Assembly (NCBI GenBank): GCA_902729315.2 | Contig: LR746267.1 | Span: 749,001 to 813,000 of the forward strand | Source of the DNA: Spirodela intermedia | Taxonomy: Eukaryota > Streptophyta > Magnoliopsida > Alismatales > Araceae | Direction of reading: 5' to 3' | DNA: 64,000 nt | Part shown: piece after piece, positions 1 to 14,225 of the stretch | Layout: every line of letters starts with the position of its first letter | Position numbering within the stretch: position 1 is the first letter of the stretch | Position numbers and translations under genes: made by a program | Notes under the pieces: generated by a model | Databases searched by the model: none | Told to the model about the DNA's origin: nothing | What the model saw: the letters and a program-made list of their open reading frames with translations, nothing else

Positions 1-241
1 GGGAAGATATGCCCAATATTACAATTAATCTGGTAAAATCCCACAAATGGATACCAATCACACCATTTAGAGCTAAATGAGCGAACATCTTCTTCCCAAA
101 GGCGACATAATACAGGACACCATATGAAGCACAGCAACAACGAGGTGAACAACAGAACCAGAGGCAGCACAGACCGCACACACAGACCAAGAAGTCAACC
201 TGCTCACAGAAACTGCATGGAGAACGAATGGTGGTGAACTG

Positions 242-273
<32 letters not shown>

Positions 274-280
274 GGGGTCC
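1..280 (-). other. Tubulin 3' flank with GA tract
   Basis: Sequence just downstream of the tubulin stop codon on the minus strand. It holds an almost pure GA/CT tract at about 239-275, directly next to the stop at 281-283, so in the transcript the 3' untranslated region would begin with a CU-rich run. No clear AATAAA signal was seen on the minus strand in these 280 bases, so the 3' end may lie outside the window or use a variant signal. Confidence 0.5.
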
Positions 281-3331
<3,051 letters not shown>

Positions 3332-3610
3332 CTTCGGCTCGACTGTTACGGCCACCGTCTCCGGCGAGAAAGCGGCGGCGCCGGCGTAGCAGGGGCAGCG
3401 AGATCGGCCGGTGCCGGCGAGTGAAGCTGGAGAGATCTGGGAAGTGAGAGGACATCTTCATTGACTTCAACCAGTGCACAGCTTGATTTACATCTATACC
3501 CTTAAACTAATCTATAACTACCATTTTGCTCCAACGGTTATCCTGCGGTTAATGGGCCGGGCGGACCAGCGAACTGTGATGCCCAGCCCAACAAAGCGGC
3601 CCAAGTGGGA
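3332..3610 (-). promoter_or_regulatory. Tubulin promoter with clustered site II (TGGGCY) motifs
   Basis: Region upstream of the tubulin ATG. Three TGGGCC/T core motifs lie close together: TGGGCC at 3553-3558, AGCCCA at 3585-3590 and GGCCCA at 3598-3603 (the last two read as TGGGCY on the minus strand). Site II motifs are known from promoters of plant genes active in dividing cells, which suits a tubulin. A weak TATA-like stretch lies near 3490-3500 on the minus strand. The transcription start cannot be fixed. Confidence 0.5.
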
Positions 3611-3960
3611 AGTAGAGGATACGGAACATAAGGTCAGATATTTTCGTTTTATTACGTTCCATTTAGTCTATAAATATTTTCCCAAGTACTTAAATGAAGT
3701 GATAATATTTTATTTTAAATAAAAAGGTAACGTGGAAGTGCCATGTGGCTGCCATGGAGCACTGGGCGATCGGCTGGTCAAAATGGATGTACTCATTAAA
3801 GTGCTCCGGTCAACTCTAGTAGTGTTTAAAGGGCGCAAGTGGTTTCTTCGTTAAACAACGCTGGTCTCTTTCTGGTTTGGTGTTATTTCTTTTGCAAGTA
3901 AAGATTAGCCTTATTTCTGAGTATCTCCTTCTTGTTAACATCTTGATCCGTACTACTTCA
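3611..3960. other. Spacer, no gene seen
   Basis: AT-rich spacer between the tubulin promoter and the microsatellite. No open frame, RNA gene or repeat was recognised. Confidence 0.5.
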
Positions 3961-3997
3961 GTGAGAGAGAGAGAGAGCGAGAGAGAGAGAAAGAGAT

Positions 3998-4073
<76 letters not shown>

Positions 4074-4430
4074 GAGGAGGGAGAGGGAGAAGAGAGTATG
4101 AGAGAGGAGAGAGAGGGAGAGAGAGGGAGACAGAGGAGAGGAGAGGGAGAGGGAGAGGGAGAGGGTGAGGGAGAGGGAGAGAGAGAGGCGAGAGAGTGGG
4201 CGAGAGGAGAGAGAGAGAGATAGAGAGAGAGGGAGAGAGAGAGGAGAGGGAGAGAAAGAGGGAGAGTATGAGAAAGAGGGAGGGAGAGAGGGAGGGAGAG
4301 AGGAGGAGAGAGGGAGGAGATGAGAGAGAGAGAGAGAGGAGAGAGAGGGAGAGAGAGAGGAGAGAGAGAGGGAGAGAGGGAGAGAGGGAGAGAGAGGGAG
4401 AGAGAGAGGGAGAGAGAGAGAGAGAGAGAG
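3961..4430. repeat. GA/GGGA-rich microsatellite, about 470 bp
   Basis: Nearly unbroken purine tract of GA dinucleotides with interspersed GGGA, GGAGA and occasional TATGA units. The long open frames that cross it translate only to Ser-Leu or Arg-Glu repeats and are not genes. Confidence 0.97.
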
Positions 4431-4432
4431 CA

Positions 4433-4471
<39 letters not shown>

Positions 4472-4482
4472 TATAGATATAT
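4433..4482. repeat. TA microsatellite next to the GA tract
   Basis: About 17 TA dinucleotides followed by imperfect GATATA units, directly adjoining the GA tract. A compound microsatellite. Confidence 0.93.
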
Positions 4483-6511
4483 CAGGTGATTTACTGTTAC
4501 TTTGTTGGGCAAATGTTTGTAATTGACGATGTGTGCCACTTTTTATGTCATAAATGGGATGCAGGAGATATTCAATGAATAGATACATGAGGGGCAGAAG
4601 ATTAATTGAGATACATGGGTGGTTTTTTTGAAATCAATGAGTTGATTCTCATGATTATAAACTTGGGTCAATACAGTAATATATTTAATCTTTGCCATGA
4701 TTTTCAAGTCACAAGGATTTTAAATAAAGAATGAAAAAAAAGAAGGTGACCTGATAAAACTTCATAACCTAAATTGATTCAAATGAAAATCTAAATGCTT
4801 TAGTGTGTTTGTAAACCTGAATAAAGTTAATAGGTTGAAACCCACCTAATGTTCTGGCCCTTGGGAAAAATAAAACACAAGCACTAAATGAGACAACTGT
4901 GAAGTAAAACTCTCAACACTTGTAAGGAAAACATAGTTTGGAAACACATAGGTTGACCCCAAACATACAAGTGGATGTTATACTAAGAAATAGAAAAACA
5001 AGTATGTGTGTGGACCATTGATAGATGAAGGTTAACACTCGATTATATCAAAATAAAGTAGAGATTCAACACCCTAGTTTCCAAATGGCTATTTTTCTTG
5101 AAATAGAAAGCCAAAAAAATGAAAATATTGTTCTCTTGTTACCATTCTTTTGCATTGGTTAGTGAATATCTCTAGTTATACAGATCATGAAGAAGAGGAC
5201 ATTTTCCACCTTCTATGAATACATTTCGTAAACCTTTGTAAGTCTCTAAGCTTAGAATATTTCAAAAGAATCCAAGGTCCAAGTACTATACTAAGGCCTA
5301 ACTGTAGGTGGTAGGGCTTCCCTTTATTCTCGTAACTAGCCTTCCACTCATCGTTGCATAGGTAGAGAGCACCAAAGAGGTGAGCTCAGATGAGGTTCAT
5401 TGTCCTTTCCTACTAATTGGACCCCTTTATATATATTGTGAGGGCCCTTCATAACTGTTACTCCTTGTGGGTGACAATTGTCCCTCTTGAGGAATCATTG
5501 GGTGTTGCCTTGACCGTCCCACCATCTATTGAGGTTGCTTCACTTGTTGTGTCGATTGTTGCTACCATGGCGTTGCCTTGACCATCTCCCTCACATGCTG
5601 CTGGTCCCATGTTCAATCATGTGCCTAGGTTCCCACCTTAGAGTGGAACTGTTGAACTTGATAACAAGTCATTTTTATGTGATAAGTAACACAATTAGTA
5701 TATTTGTTGCATTACTTTATGTTAAATGATATAAATTTCATGTTAAATCATGAAAAATATATTTTATATTAATGTTGTGAAATATATACTTAATGTATGA
5801 TTTTACATTCTTTTCTAGTAATATGTTAATATGTCTTGACATTTTAACACTCAAATATGTCATTATTAGGGCCAAAATCGTTATAATTTATTTTTTAGAT
5901 AACAAATATTCTCCCCCTTATTTTTAGTGATTTTTCAGAATATTCTTGTAATATATACTGATTTATTGGAGAATTTTGAGCCTATTAAGGAAGCCCCATT
6001 AACCCCCTTTTTGATTTATGTAATTAAATTAAATGAATTTAGAAATAAGTGGAAATGAGTGAAAATGTCAAGAAACAACTATAAACAACTATAAATGGAC
6101 GAAAAGATGAGTGGGAAAATGGATGGAGAAATGGAATTCAATTCTCACTAAATATTAAACTGTTTTTTAGTACATTGATTCCTCACTATCTAGAATGGAT
6201 TTTAGATCTAAAAGGAGTATAAAAAAATTCTGGTTTAGGACAAAAAAGTTATTTTCTTACTCTTTTCACTGGGTAATGGACGACAATGTTCTTATGATAA
6301 AAGTCTGATCTTCATGACATTTTGAATTTGTTTCTTTGATTCACTCAGGTGATGGGTGAATGAATTGAAGAAACAATAAATTTCTAAAATTTTATCCAGG
6401 ATTTTGCGAAAAATCGTTCTCCACCGTTCTCTAGTGTCAAAGGGGAAAAATCCTGATTTCAAATCATTTTTCTATTCAATTTTTAGATATTTTTGAGTTT
6501 GTATTAACTTT
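4483..6511. other. AT-rich spacer, no gene
   Basis: About 2 kb of AT-rich sequence with only short, unrelated open frames. No protein family, RNA gene or clear repeat was recognised. The 5640-5960 part resembles in composition the AT-rich repeats at 29.6 and 32.3 kb, but not closely enough to call it related. Confidence 0.5.
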
Positions 6512-6987
6512 AAGTCTAATAGACATAAGAATATTATTCTACATGAGACATTTTCTAGATACCCTCAAACAAAAAGCTTTGACCAAAGAAGCCATCAAGG
6601 ATTATAGCCAAGAAATATGATCCATGTATTCAATCATCATCTGTTCTATGGGACTGAAGGTTTAAAATAATGCTTCAACCATGCCCAGATAAAGTATAAG
6701 TATATACTAACATGAATAGTTTCAGTCATAGTACTAGTACATATATGTGATTTAAGGAGCCTAATACATGGGACCATGTTTTCCATCATGAACCCTGTAA
6801 CACGTTTGATCTGGTCCCATAACACACCACTATGCTCCATCTTCCTGTTTCAAATTCACCTTAGAAACTACTAGTCCTATTTTGTACATTAAAATCATAG
6901 AAGTTATATATATAGAGCAAGAATACTTCTGAAAAGTAAAACGCACGAAAAAGTTTCCTATAGAATGATACTCATGTCTATTTGACT
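6512..6987 (+). mobile_element. MITE-like element, copy A
   Basis: A 476-bp AT-rich segment with imperfect terminal inverted repeats of about 35 bp. The left end reads AAGTCTAATAGACATAAG and the right end, reverse-complemented, reads AAGTCAAATAGACATGAG, followed by a further shared ATTCTA. It has no coding capacity. A second copy lies in reverse orientation at about 9626-10087. The size and inverted ends suit a miniature inverted-repeat transposable element. No target-site duplication could be defined, so the superfamily is open. Confidence 0.6.
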
Positions 6988-7077
6988 TTTGGCCACTTAT
7001 CATTGTCTTTGTTTACTACTATAGTAATTTTCTAATCCATTTCTTTGATTTGTTCTGGTACCCAAGGACTAAAGATT
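6988..7077 (+). repeat. Flank shared with 10088-10176
   Basis: Ninety bases right of MITE copy A are about 85% identical, in direct orientation, to the bases right of copy B (10088-10176), ending in GGACTAAAGATT. The element between them is inverted, so flank and element orientations disagree between the two loci. Confidence 0.8.
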
Positions 7078-7082
7078 TTTGA

Positions 7083-7771
7083 GGAGGACGATTGTAGTAA
7101 TCAAGCGTTAAATCTCTGTAACCGGGGAAGCAATGCACTCAATGTTTTACTTAAGCTTGGATGATTATGGCAAAAGGGAAACAGACTTGCATTGGGTCCT
7201 CTACGTTTATTTGAGTTTAGACGACCAGCACAAAATTGGACGAGAAAAGGTCCTTCGTTCGATACTTGGTCGGACGCGTGCCTCGTTGAAAATCCGTACG
7301 ACCATGACACTCCTATTTAAGATTGTCTACGTGGGACACGGACTATGGTGACGGGCTATGGGTTAGCCTGCGAACAGAAGAGCGGAGTGCAGAGTTAGAA
7401 AGTTGACATTCAAAGGGTAAAAAACCTGGCGGCCACCTTTCCTTCCATTTCGGCAATTCTTTGTAGCGTATAGAGACGACTCGGTCAGAAGTCCTTTTGC
7501 CGCCAGAAATTAGAGGGAAGAGACGAAGTCAAACGGCGTAAGTCCTCAGACCCGGCTTTCTGACATCAGAAATGACTGGGTCGGAAGACCTTCATTCCGC
7601 AGCACTCGACGTGACATCTGACGTGGTCCAATTCCCTCGCTCCAGATTCCCATCTACGCGCTTCAAATCTTCCTGTCCGTCTATAAGTACTCACACCAAA
7701 GGTTTTGCTGCTCCAAAGCCCATCACGACTTGCGGAGAAATTAGATTCTCGAAACAACGAGGGATCCAACG
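7083..7771 (+). promoter_or_regulatory. GLP upstream module, gene at 7772
   Basis: Conserved block also found before the GLP genes at 17499, 28066, 42344 and 52910, but here starting only at ACGATTGTAGTAATCAA. It contains a W-box core (AGTCAA, reverse of TTGACT) at 7527-7532, 245 bp before the ATG; a conserved AATGACTGGGTC element near 7571; and a TATA box TATAAGTA at 7682-7689, 90 bp before the ATG. W-boxes bind WRKY factors, which fits a stress-responsive GLP, but the regulation is inferred. Confidence 0.7.
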
Positions 7772-8510
7772 ATGGCCTCCTACGTTTTCGTCTTCGTCGT
7801 GCTCGTCCTCGCGTCCACCAAAGCCTTCGCCTCTGACCCGAGCCAACTGCAGGACTTCTGTGTCGCAGACAACACCACCAAAGGTACGTGCCGTGTAGCC
7901 CTCACGATCGACTCGCGGCTTTCTCTGCACTGTGCTCTTCTCATAATCTGGGTTTGTTGCAGTGTTCGTAAATGGTGTCGTCTGCAAGAACCCGGCCCAT
8001 GTCAACGCCGACGACTTCTTCTTTTCCGGCCTCGACAAACCCTTCGACACGAAGAACGCTCTGGGATCCAAGGTCACCCCCGTCAACGTCAACAACCTCT
8101 TCGGGCTTAATACCCTCGGCATCTCGCTCGTCCGCGTAGACTTTGCCCGCCATGGTCTCAATCCTCCCCACACCCACCCGAGGGCCACGGAGGTGCTCAC
8201 ACTCCTCCAGGGCAAGCTCTACGTCGGATTCGTCACCTCCAACCCGCCCAAGCTCTTCTCCAAGATTCTCAACAAGGGCGACGTCTTCGTCTTCCCCGAG
8301 GGCCTCATCCACTTCCAGCTGAATATAGGCCGCGAGAATGCGGTAGCCATTGCTGCCCTGAGCAGCCAGAACCCCGGCGTGATCACTGTCGCCGACGCCG
8401 TCTTGGGGTCCAGTCCTGCCATCAAAGACAACGTGCTCGAGAAGGCTTTCCAGGTCGACAAGAAGGTCGTGGACTACCTCAAGTCCCAATTCTGGACGGA
8501 CAGCAACTGA
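7772..8510 (+). CDS. GLP: germin-like protein, intact (GLP-1)
   Basis: Secreted single-cupin protein of the germin family. Such proteins form metal-binding oligomers in the plant cell wall; different members show superoxide dismutase or other activities, and activity cannot be read from sequence. Exons are 7772-7883 and 7963-8510, with a 79-nt GT-AG intron after the first base of codon 38, giving 219 residues. Residues 1-20 are a hydrophobic signal peptide ending AFA. C30 and C45 match the conserved germin disulfide. Germin box 1 ([11 protein letters not shown]) carries metal ligands H107, H109 and E114. Box 2 ([15 protein letters not shown]) carries H154. An N-glycosylation site NTT is at residue 34. 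Residue 150 is Glu where the other copies have Gln. The downstream AATAAA of the sister genes reads AATATA here (8555-8560). Confidence 0.95.
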
Positions 8511-8893
8511 GACCTACACCTTTGCCTGTAATTCTGCGTTCTTATTTGCTGTTGAATATAAGATCTCAGACTTTTGAACTATTTGTATCGTCCCCAGTGG
8601 TGAATGGGCTGGTTGGTCGTTACACAAACTCCATACGCGTGAAGCGGCTTTCTGCCGTCGCTGTGTTTCTTCATTTTTTTCCGACTCTAGTTACTAGAGA
8701 CTGCGATATAAAAGTAGATGCATCCAGGGGGAAACGACGCGGAGAAAGAGCGTGAGAGGGGCAACGCCACGGAACCTGTATGGGTACTGGCGTTCGGGGG
8801 TTGTCACCTCTGAGTTCCGCAGATGGGTTGTGTTGCAGGAAGAGACCCCCAACTGAGCCGCCATCCAGCGTAGGGAATCGAAACTCTTCAAAA
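8511..8893 (+). repeat. GLP downstream module, gene at 7772
   Basis: Conserved 3' block shared by all GLP copies in the cluster. Landmarks are GACCTAC after the stop, a CGTGAAGCGGCTTTCTGCCG stretch and a CGACTCTAGTTACTAGAG stretch. The match ends abruptly at ATCGAAACTCTTCAAAAGA, where the GATA microsatellite begins. Confidence 0.8.
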
Positions 8894-9625
<732 letters not shown>

Positions 9626-10087
9626 ATGAAACTTGATTAAATACTTTCTCACGTGTTTTACTTTTCAGAAGTATTCTTGCTACATATATATAATTTCTAT
9701 GATTGTAATGTAAAAAATAGGACTAAACGTAGTGTCTAAGAGTAATTTGAAACAGGATGATGGAACACAGTGGTGTGTTATGGAACCAGATCAAACGTGT
9801 TACAGCGTTCATGATGGAAAACATGGTCTCATGTCTTAGGTTCCTTAAATAAGGTACATGTACTAGTACTTTGACTGAAGTTATTCATGTTAATGGTACA
9901 CTTATACCTTATCTTGGCAAGGTTGAAGCATTATTTTAAACCTTCAGTTCATAGAAAAAAGCATGATTGAATACATGGATCATATTTATTGGGTATATCC
10001 TTGATGACTTGTTTAATCGAAGCTTTTTGTTTGAGGGTGTCTAGAAAATGTCTCATGTAGAACAATATTCTTATGTCTATTAGACTT
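9626..10087 (-). mobile_element. MITE-like element, copy B, inverted
   Basis: Reverse-complement copy of the element at 6512-6987, at roughly 80% identity. Its right end is intact (ATGTCTATTAGACTT at 10073-10087). Its left end is eroded: homology is clear from about 9642 and only hinted at before that. Confidence 0.65.
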
Positions 10088-10176
10088 TTTGCCACTTATC
10101 GTTTTTTTTGTTGACTACTATAGTAACTCTCTAATTCATTTCTTTGATTTGTTCCGGTACTCAAGGACTAAAGATT
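10088..10176 (+). repeat. Flank shared with 6988-7077
   Basis: Direct-orientation counterpart of the copy A flank. After GGACTAAAGATT the two loci part: here the sequence continues AATCAACATCCC, at 7078 it runs into the GLP-1 upstream module. Confidence 0.8.
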
Positions 10177-10895
10177 AATCAACATCCCAAGCTTTTGCAT
10201 CAGGTTCTTGGTATTTCTTAACTGACAATCTGCCGGTCTTTTAAGAAAGGCCTCTGATACTAATAAAATTATTGTTATACATTATATTGTAAACGGGAAT
10301 TCTTAGTGAAAAGAATTTAGTCATACGGTTGACATTTTCAAGGTATCATTTCTTCCATCAAAGGGGATAGTAATGGCTCTAGGTTCTAGAAGCCCAATAT
10401 AAACCGGAAAAAACGAATGACATATGGTTCTTTAAATGGCGGCTTTGTAAAATTCACAAAACTATTTGTCATTGACTTTTCTTCTGTGCATTGCTAAACA
10501 CGCTCGGGGAACGCGAGAAAGAAGCAATCAACTTCCTCCCCGTCAAAGAGGAAATATCACTTGAAGTCAACTAAATGGCACCCATGTGACTTTTTGTCTG
10601 GAACATCGTGTGACGCCCTCGCATTAGACATCCGTCTTAAGCAGAACGAACATGTCTACTACACGCACCGGATCGATAGACCCATAACGTTATTATCAGG
10701 TGACACGCGAACATAAGCTCTTGACGGTCACTTATTTAAGCATAATAGTACGGTAGACGGTGAAATACGGAGAGGTAATCCGAACACGACCACAACAACA
10801 TCTACATCTATCCCTCCTAACGGAGGTAGTCGATGTATGGGCCATTATTTTAGCACTCGAATCTTGGACGGGGCAGGATTACTATGATTATGCAC
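10177..10895. other. Spacer downstream of the minus-strand GLP
   Basis: No gene or repeat recognised. It forms the 3' flank of the GLP at 10896-11653 and does not match the downstream module of the other GLP genes. Confidence 0.45.
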
Positions 10896-11653
10896 TTAAA
10901 ACTTAGACTGAATCTTCTCGATAATGTCCGCGTCCACGTTGAAGGCCTTTGTGAGGACGTCGACGGGGATGGGAAGATGCGACCCGAAAATGGAGTCACC
11001 AATGACGATGCTTCCAGGTTTCTCGCTGTTCAGAGCCGTGATAGCTATCGCCACACTCACGCTGATATTAATCTGAAAGTGGATGAGGCCCTTGGGGAAC
11101 ACGAAAACATCGCCCTTGACGAGGACTTTGACGATGAGCTTGTTGTTGGAGGTTATGAAGCCCACGAGGAGGGTGCCCTCCAGGACGAGGAGTATCTCGG
11201 TGGCCCTAGGGTGGATGTGGGGAGGGTTCACTCCGCCAGGTGCGAAGTCAATGCGCTCCAACGATATTCCCAGCAGGTTGAGCCCCAGGATAACTTTGAC
11301 GTCAACGATTATTATGCTGGATCCGAGAGTGTTTGATGTGTTTCCTGGAATATCAAGCCCACTGAAGAAGAAATCGTCCCCCGTGACGTTCTTCGGGTTC
11401 TTGCAGGGAAAACCACACAGGAACACTGCGAACAATGTTGATGAGGGAGAAAAAAGATAGCGGCCTGTGAGACGAAAAAGTAGAACAGAATACGAGGCCA
11501 TTCTTCTCGATGACGCAATGAAACCTTGGTCTTCACTTTACCTTTGGAGGAGTTATCTCTAACGCAGAAGTCGTCAAGTAAACTCAGGTTGGAAGCCAAC
11601 GCCGGGGAACAAGCAAGGAGAAGAAGGGCGAATAGAAGGGCTTGCGAGGCCAT
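10896..11653 (-). CDS. GLP: germin-like protein, diverged, intact (GLP-2)
   Basis: Minus-strand GLP clearly older than the rest of the cluster. Exons are 11653-11542 and 11425-10896, with a 116-nt GT-AG intron at exactly the position and phase of its neighbours, giving 213 residues. It has a leucine-rich signal peptide ending ALA at about residue 20. C30 and C45 are kept, with an extra C41. Box 1 is NPPHIHPRATE with H107, H109 and E114; box 2 is [15 protein letters not shown] with H153. Asn sequons lie at N22, N34, N50 and N66. The C-terminus ends EKIQSKF rather than the QFWTDN/LFWTENH type of the others. All metal ligands are present, so the protein should be functional. The intron carries a second in-frame ATG (11501) in a start-codon context identical to the real one, leaving an open frame straight into exon 2 (see findings). 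Confidence 0.93.
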
Positions 11654-11789
11654 TCTTCTCGATTTGTTGGGAGTCTAAGTAATCTGAGTTCGATGTGTAA
11701 CTCAAGAAGATAACGATGAGTATTTATAGACGGCCGTATAGAGATTCAAGGAGACGACAAGAGTGATCAGAAGATAATAGACGACAATC
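11654..11789 (-). promoter_or_regulatory. Promoter of minus-strand GLP
   Basis: Contains a TATA box (TATAAATA on the minus strand, about 11721-11728), roughly 70 bp before the ATG. It does not share the upstream module of the plus-strand genes. Confidence 0.6.
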
Positions 11790-12619
11790 GACTGGCGTTG
11801 TCTCTTCTGCTACAAATGGATAATGCAAGCGCAGGAAGTAACACAATAAAACCGACGCAAGTAACAGGACGTACCTTCAAATTTTCTCTATTCTCAGAGC
11901 TTTTCATTAATTAGCACTTCTCTGCCTGTTCCTTCGAAGATTCATCCTCATGAACGTCACCAAAGACTCTATCACCAGAATCCGAATTGAGATCGGAGGG
12001 AGATAGCGTGTGGTTACTTCATTGTTTGTTGTATCCATTGGTGTGCTCGTAAGCAATTCGTCAGCGTTTGTGATCAAAGGGATGTTCATGACTGTAGTCG
12101 ATGTTTATAATTTTTTTGAACTCTTGGATTAGTTTTACCCAGTAAACTACATCGTTTGGCTACGACATTATGAATTATTCGTGAACATAAGCTTAAAGGG
12201 TTCATGGATTCTTCCTCTCCTTTCACCCACCATATCAGAAATCATATTTGCAAGTATAAATAGACGTCTGAGAGAACTATTCAGGGGTGTAAGTGTGGTT
12301 TGGTAGGTGACCTCAGACCAGGAATGTCGTTAGTATTTAAAATTGCAGTGACTACCTTTCACTGAATGATAGATCAATGGAATGACATATCGCTAGGATA
12401 GATATATAGTTAGATCATGGATGTGTTGGTGAGCCTCTAGTCATCCATGAGAGAAATGGAAATAAGATATATCGCTGGAGAGATAATTAATTTCTTTAAC
12501 CTTTTGAATATTAAAGCTTTACTGAAATTCGTAAAGAAACTCATTTTTTTATAAATCGAACTTAAACGGCAACACTGTCATTTTTCGAATAGATTAATAG
12601 TGTTTGGATACGCCTCATT
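11790..12619 (+). repeat. 830-bp segment shared with 22081-22915
   Basis: About 99% identical to 22081-22915 and to the tandem copy at 46925-47759; I counted about eight differences. It holds no gene; an open frame of 60 codons on the minus strand is shared only because the DNA is. Its right edge is fused to a GLP gene fragment at a short AACA overlap, while at the other loci the sequence continues as ATGGGGAAACGCG. Confidence 0.9.
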
Positions 12620-12859
12620 AACAAGGGCGACGTCTTCGTCTTCCCCCAGGGCCTCATCCACTTCCAGCTCAACATAGGCCGCGAGAATGCGGTAGCCATC
12701 GCCGCCCTTAGCAGCCAGAACCCCGGCGTGATCACCGTCGCCAACACCGTCTTCGGGTCCAATCCTGCCATCAACGACGACGTGCTTGCCAAGGCTTTGC
12801 AGGTCGACAAGAAGGTCGTGGACCACCTCCAATCGCTGTTCTGGACTGAAAACCACTGA
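12620..12859 (+). pseudogene. GLP 3'-end fragment (box 2 to stop)
   Basis: The last 79 codons of a GLP, from [11 protein letters not shown] to FWTENH and the stop, without exon 1, the intron or germin box 1. The frame is intact over the fragment and closest to the genes ending WTENH at 17499 and 19420. It cannot give a working cupin because three of four metal ligands are missing. The normal downstream module follows, so this is a truncated genomic copy, not a retrocopy. Confidence 0.93.
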
Positions 12860-13990
12860 GACCTACATCTTGTGTCTGTGATTCTGCATTCTTATTTGAT
12901 ATTGAATAAAAGGAGTCAGACTCTGGAGCTATTTTTATCATCCCCATTGGTCAGTAGGCTCGTCGGTCGTTAGGCAGAGTCGATTCGCATGAAGCGGCTT
13001 TCTGCCGGTTCAGTGTGTCTTCATTTTTTCGACTCTAATTACTAGTGGCTCAGAACTAAAAACGGCATGGTGAACTAGAGGGGAACACGATGCGGAGAGG
13101 GAGTGGGAGAGGGATAAGGTCACGGAAGCTGGACGGATACTGACGTCGGAGGATCGCTAAAGATGACTCTCTTAAATAGCTCGATGAACTTCCGGGGTAC
13201 CCCCCCAAACTCAACCGCTATCGAGAGGACGTTGAATGTGTTCGAAAGATGCGGTTTCTTTCTGCGTCTGCGTCACTTAAACTGATCTCTAATTCGAGTC
13301 GAAAATTGCATTCCCATTCGAAGGTTAATGTTCTTTCACTTCACTTAAAAGGTAGAGGGAAACAAAGTCTAGGGTGAAGAGATTTATCGACATGGGAACC
13401 GGACAACTGTCAACCATGCTTATAGTTGCTGAACATATTTCGTTATTCTCCCTGAAGCGTGGTAAAGTTGGTGATGCGCCGGTCGTTGTTTTCGGTTATA
13501 TGTTTTCGATTTCCTTATTCTAGAAGGCTTTCTGTGTTTCAATAAGATGACTTTTGCACGCATTATCTGGCAATAAATTGGATGAACCGTGTTGGGATAA
13601 GAACCGGAAAAGTGAAGCAAACTGCCAAAGAGAAAACAAGAAAGGAGAGCAAGAGCAGAATTCTTATGGAACTGTGCAAGAGACATGCATGTGTGAAAAT
13701 GAAGGTCGTAACTCGGCGGGTGATTTTTTCTCCGTGTTTATAGAAGTGTATAAAGGAAAAGACTTGGTCCTTGCGTCCATGTTAAACGAATTAGGAAACA
13801 CAATGAGAGATGCACCGTCGCTTGTAACTACTCCCAGTTGACCGGTTCCCATTCAGCGTAGCTCCCTCCTTATGTTTCTTAAAACCGTTGAAATCTACAT
13901 TTTAATGGATATCCTCAATTATACTATCCATAGGTCATCCATCTGATCACTTACTTTTGCATATCACGTCAGCGGGCTGAGCAACAACCC
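12860..13990 (+). repeat. GLP downstream module after the 12.6-kb fragment
   Basis: Matches the blocks after the other WTENH-type copies, including AATAAA about 45 bp after the stop, the AAGCGGCTTTCTGCCG stretch, and a distal part (13730-13990) that matches 19205-19420 and 20170-20300. Small open frames here are not conserved. Confidence 0.75.
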
Positions 13991-14225
13991 TCCAAAATTC
14001 ACAAATCATTTACTCGCCGTCTCCGCTGATAGGGCGTTTCGAAGGTCCCCATTTATCAGTTAGAGACAATAGACGAAGTCAAAATCCCATGCACTCCACC
14101 GATGGGCTCTTTCGTCCTATTGCTTGGAAGTAGACCATCTAGAAAGTCGGATTCATCCTTCTTCGGTATTATCCGTCACTTGATGCAGAGATGTTAGATG
14201 AAGGCGCCACCACCAAGTGTACATG

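Noticed and set aside
3332-3355. N-terminal extension of beta-tubulin by eight residues
   Set aside because: The extension would start at GTG. The first ATG gives the universal MREI start.
3816-4588. Long Ser-Leu and Arg-Glu frames
   Set aside because: Pure translation of the GA microsatellite.
12620-12859. GLP fragments as retrocopies (processed pseudogenes)
   Set aside because: The similarity continues past the polyadenylation signal into the downstream module, and there is no poly(A) tail.
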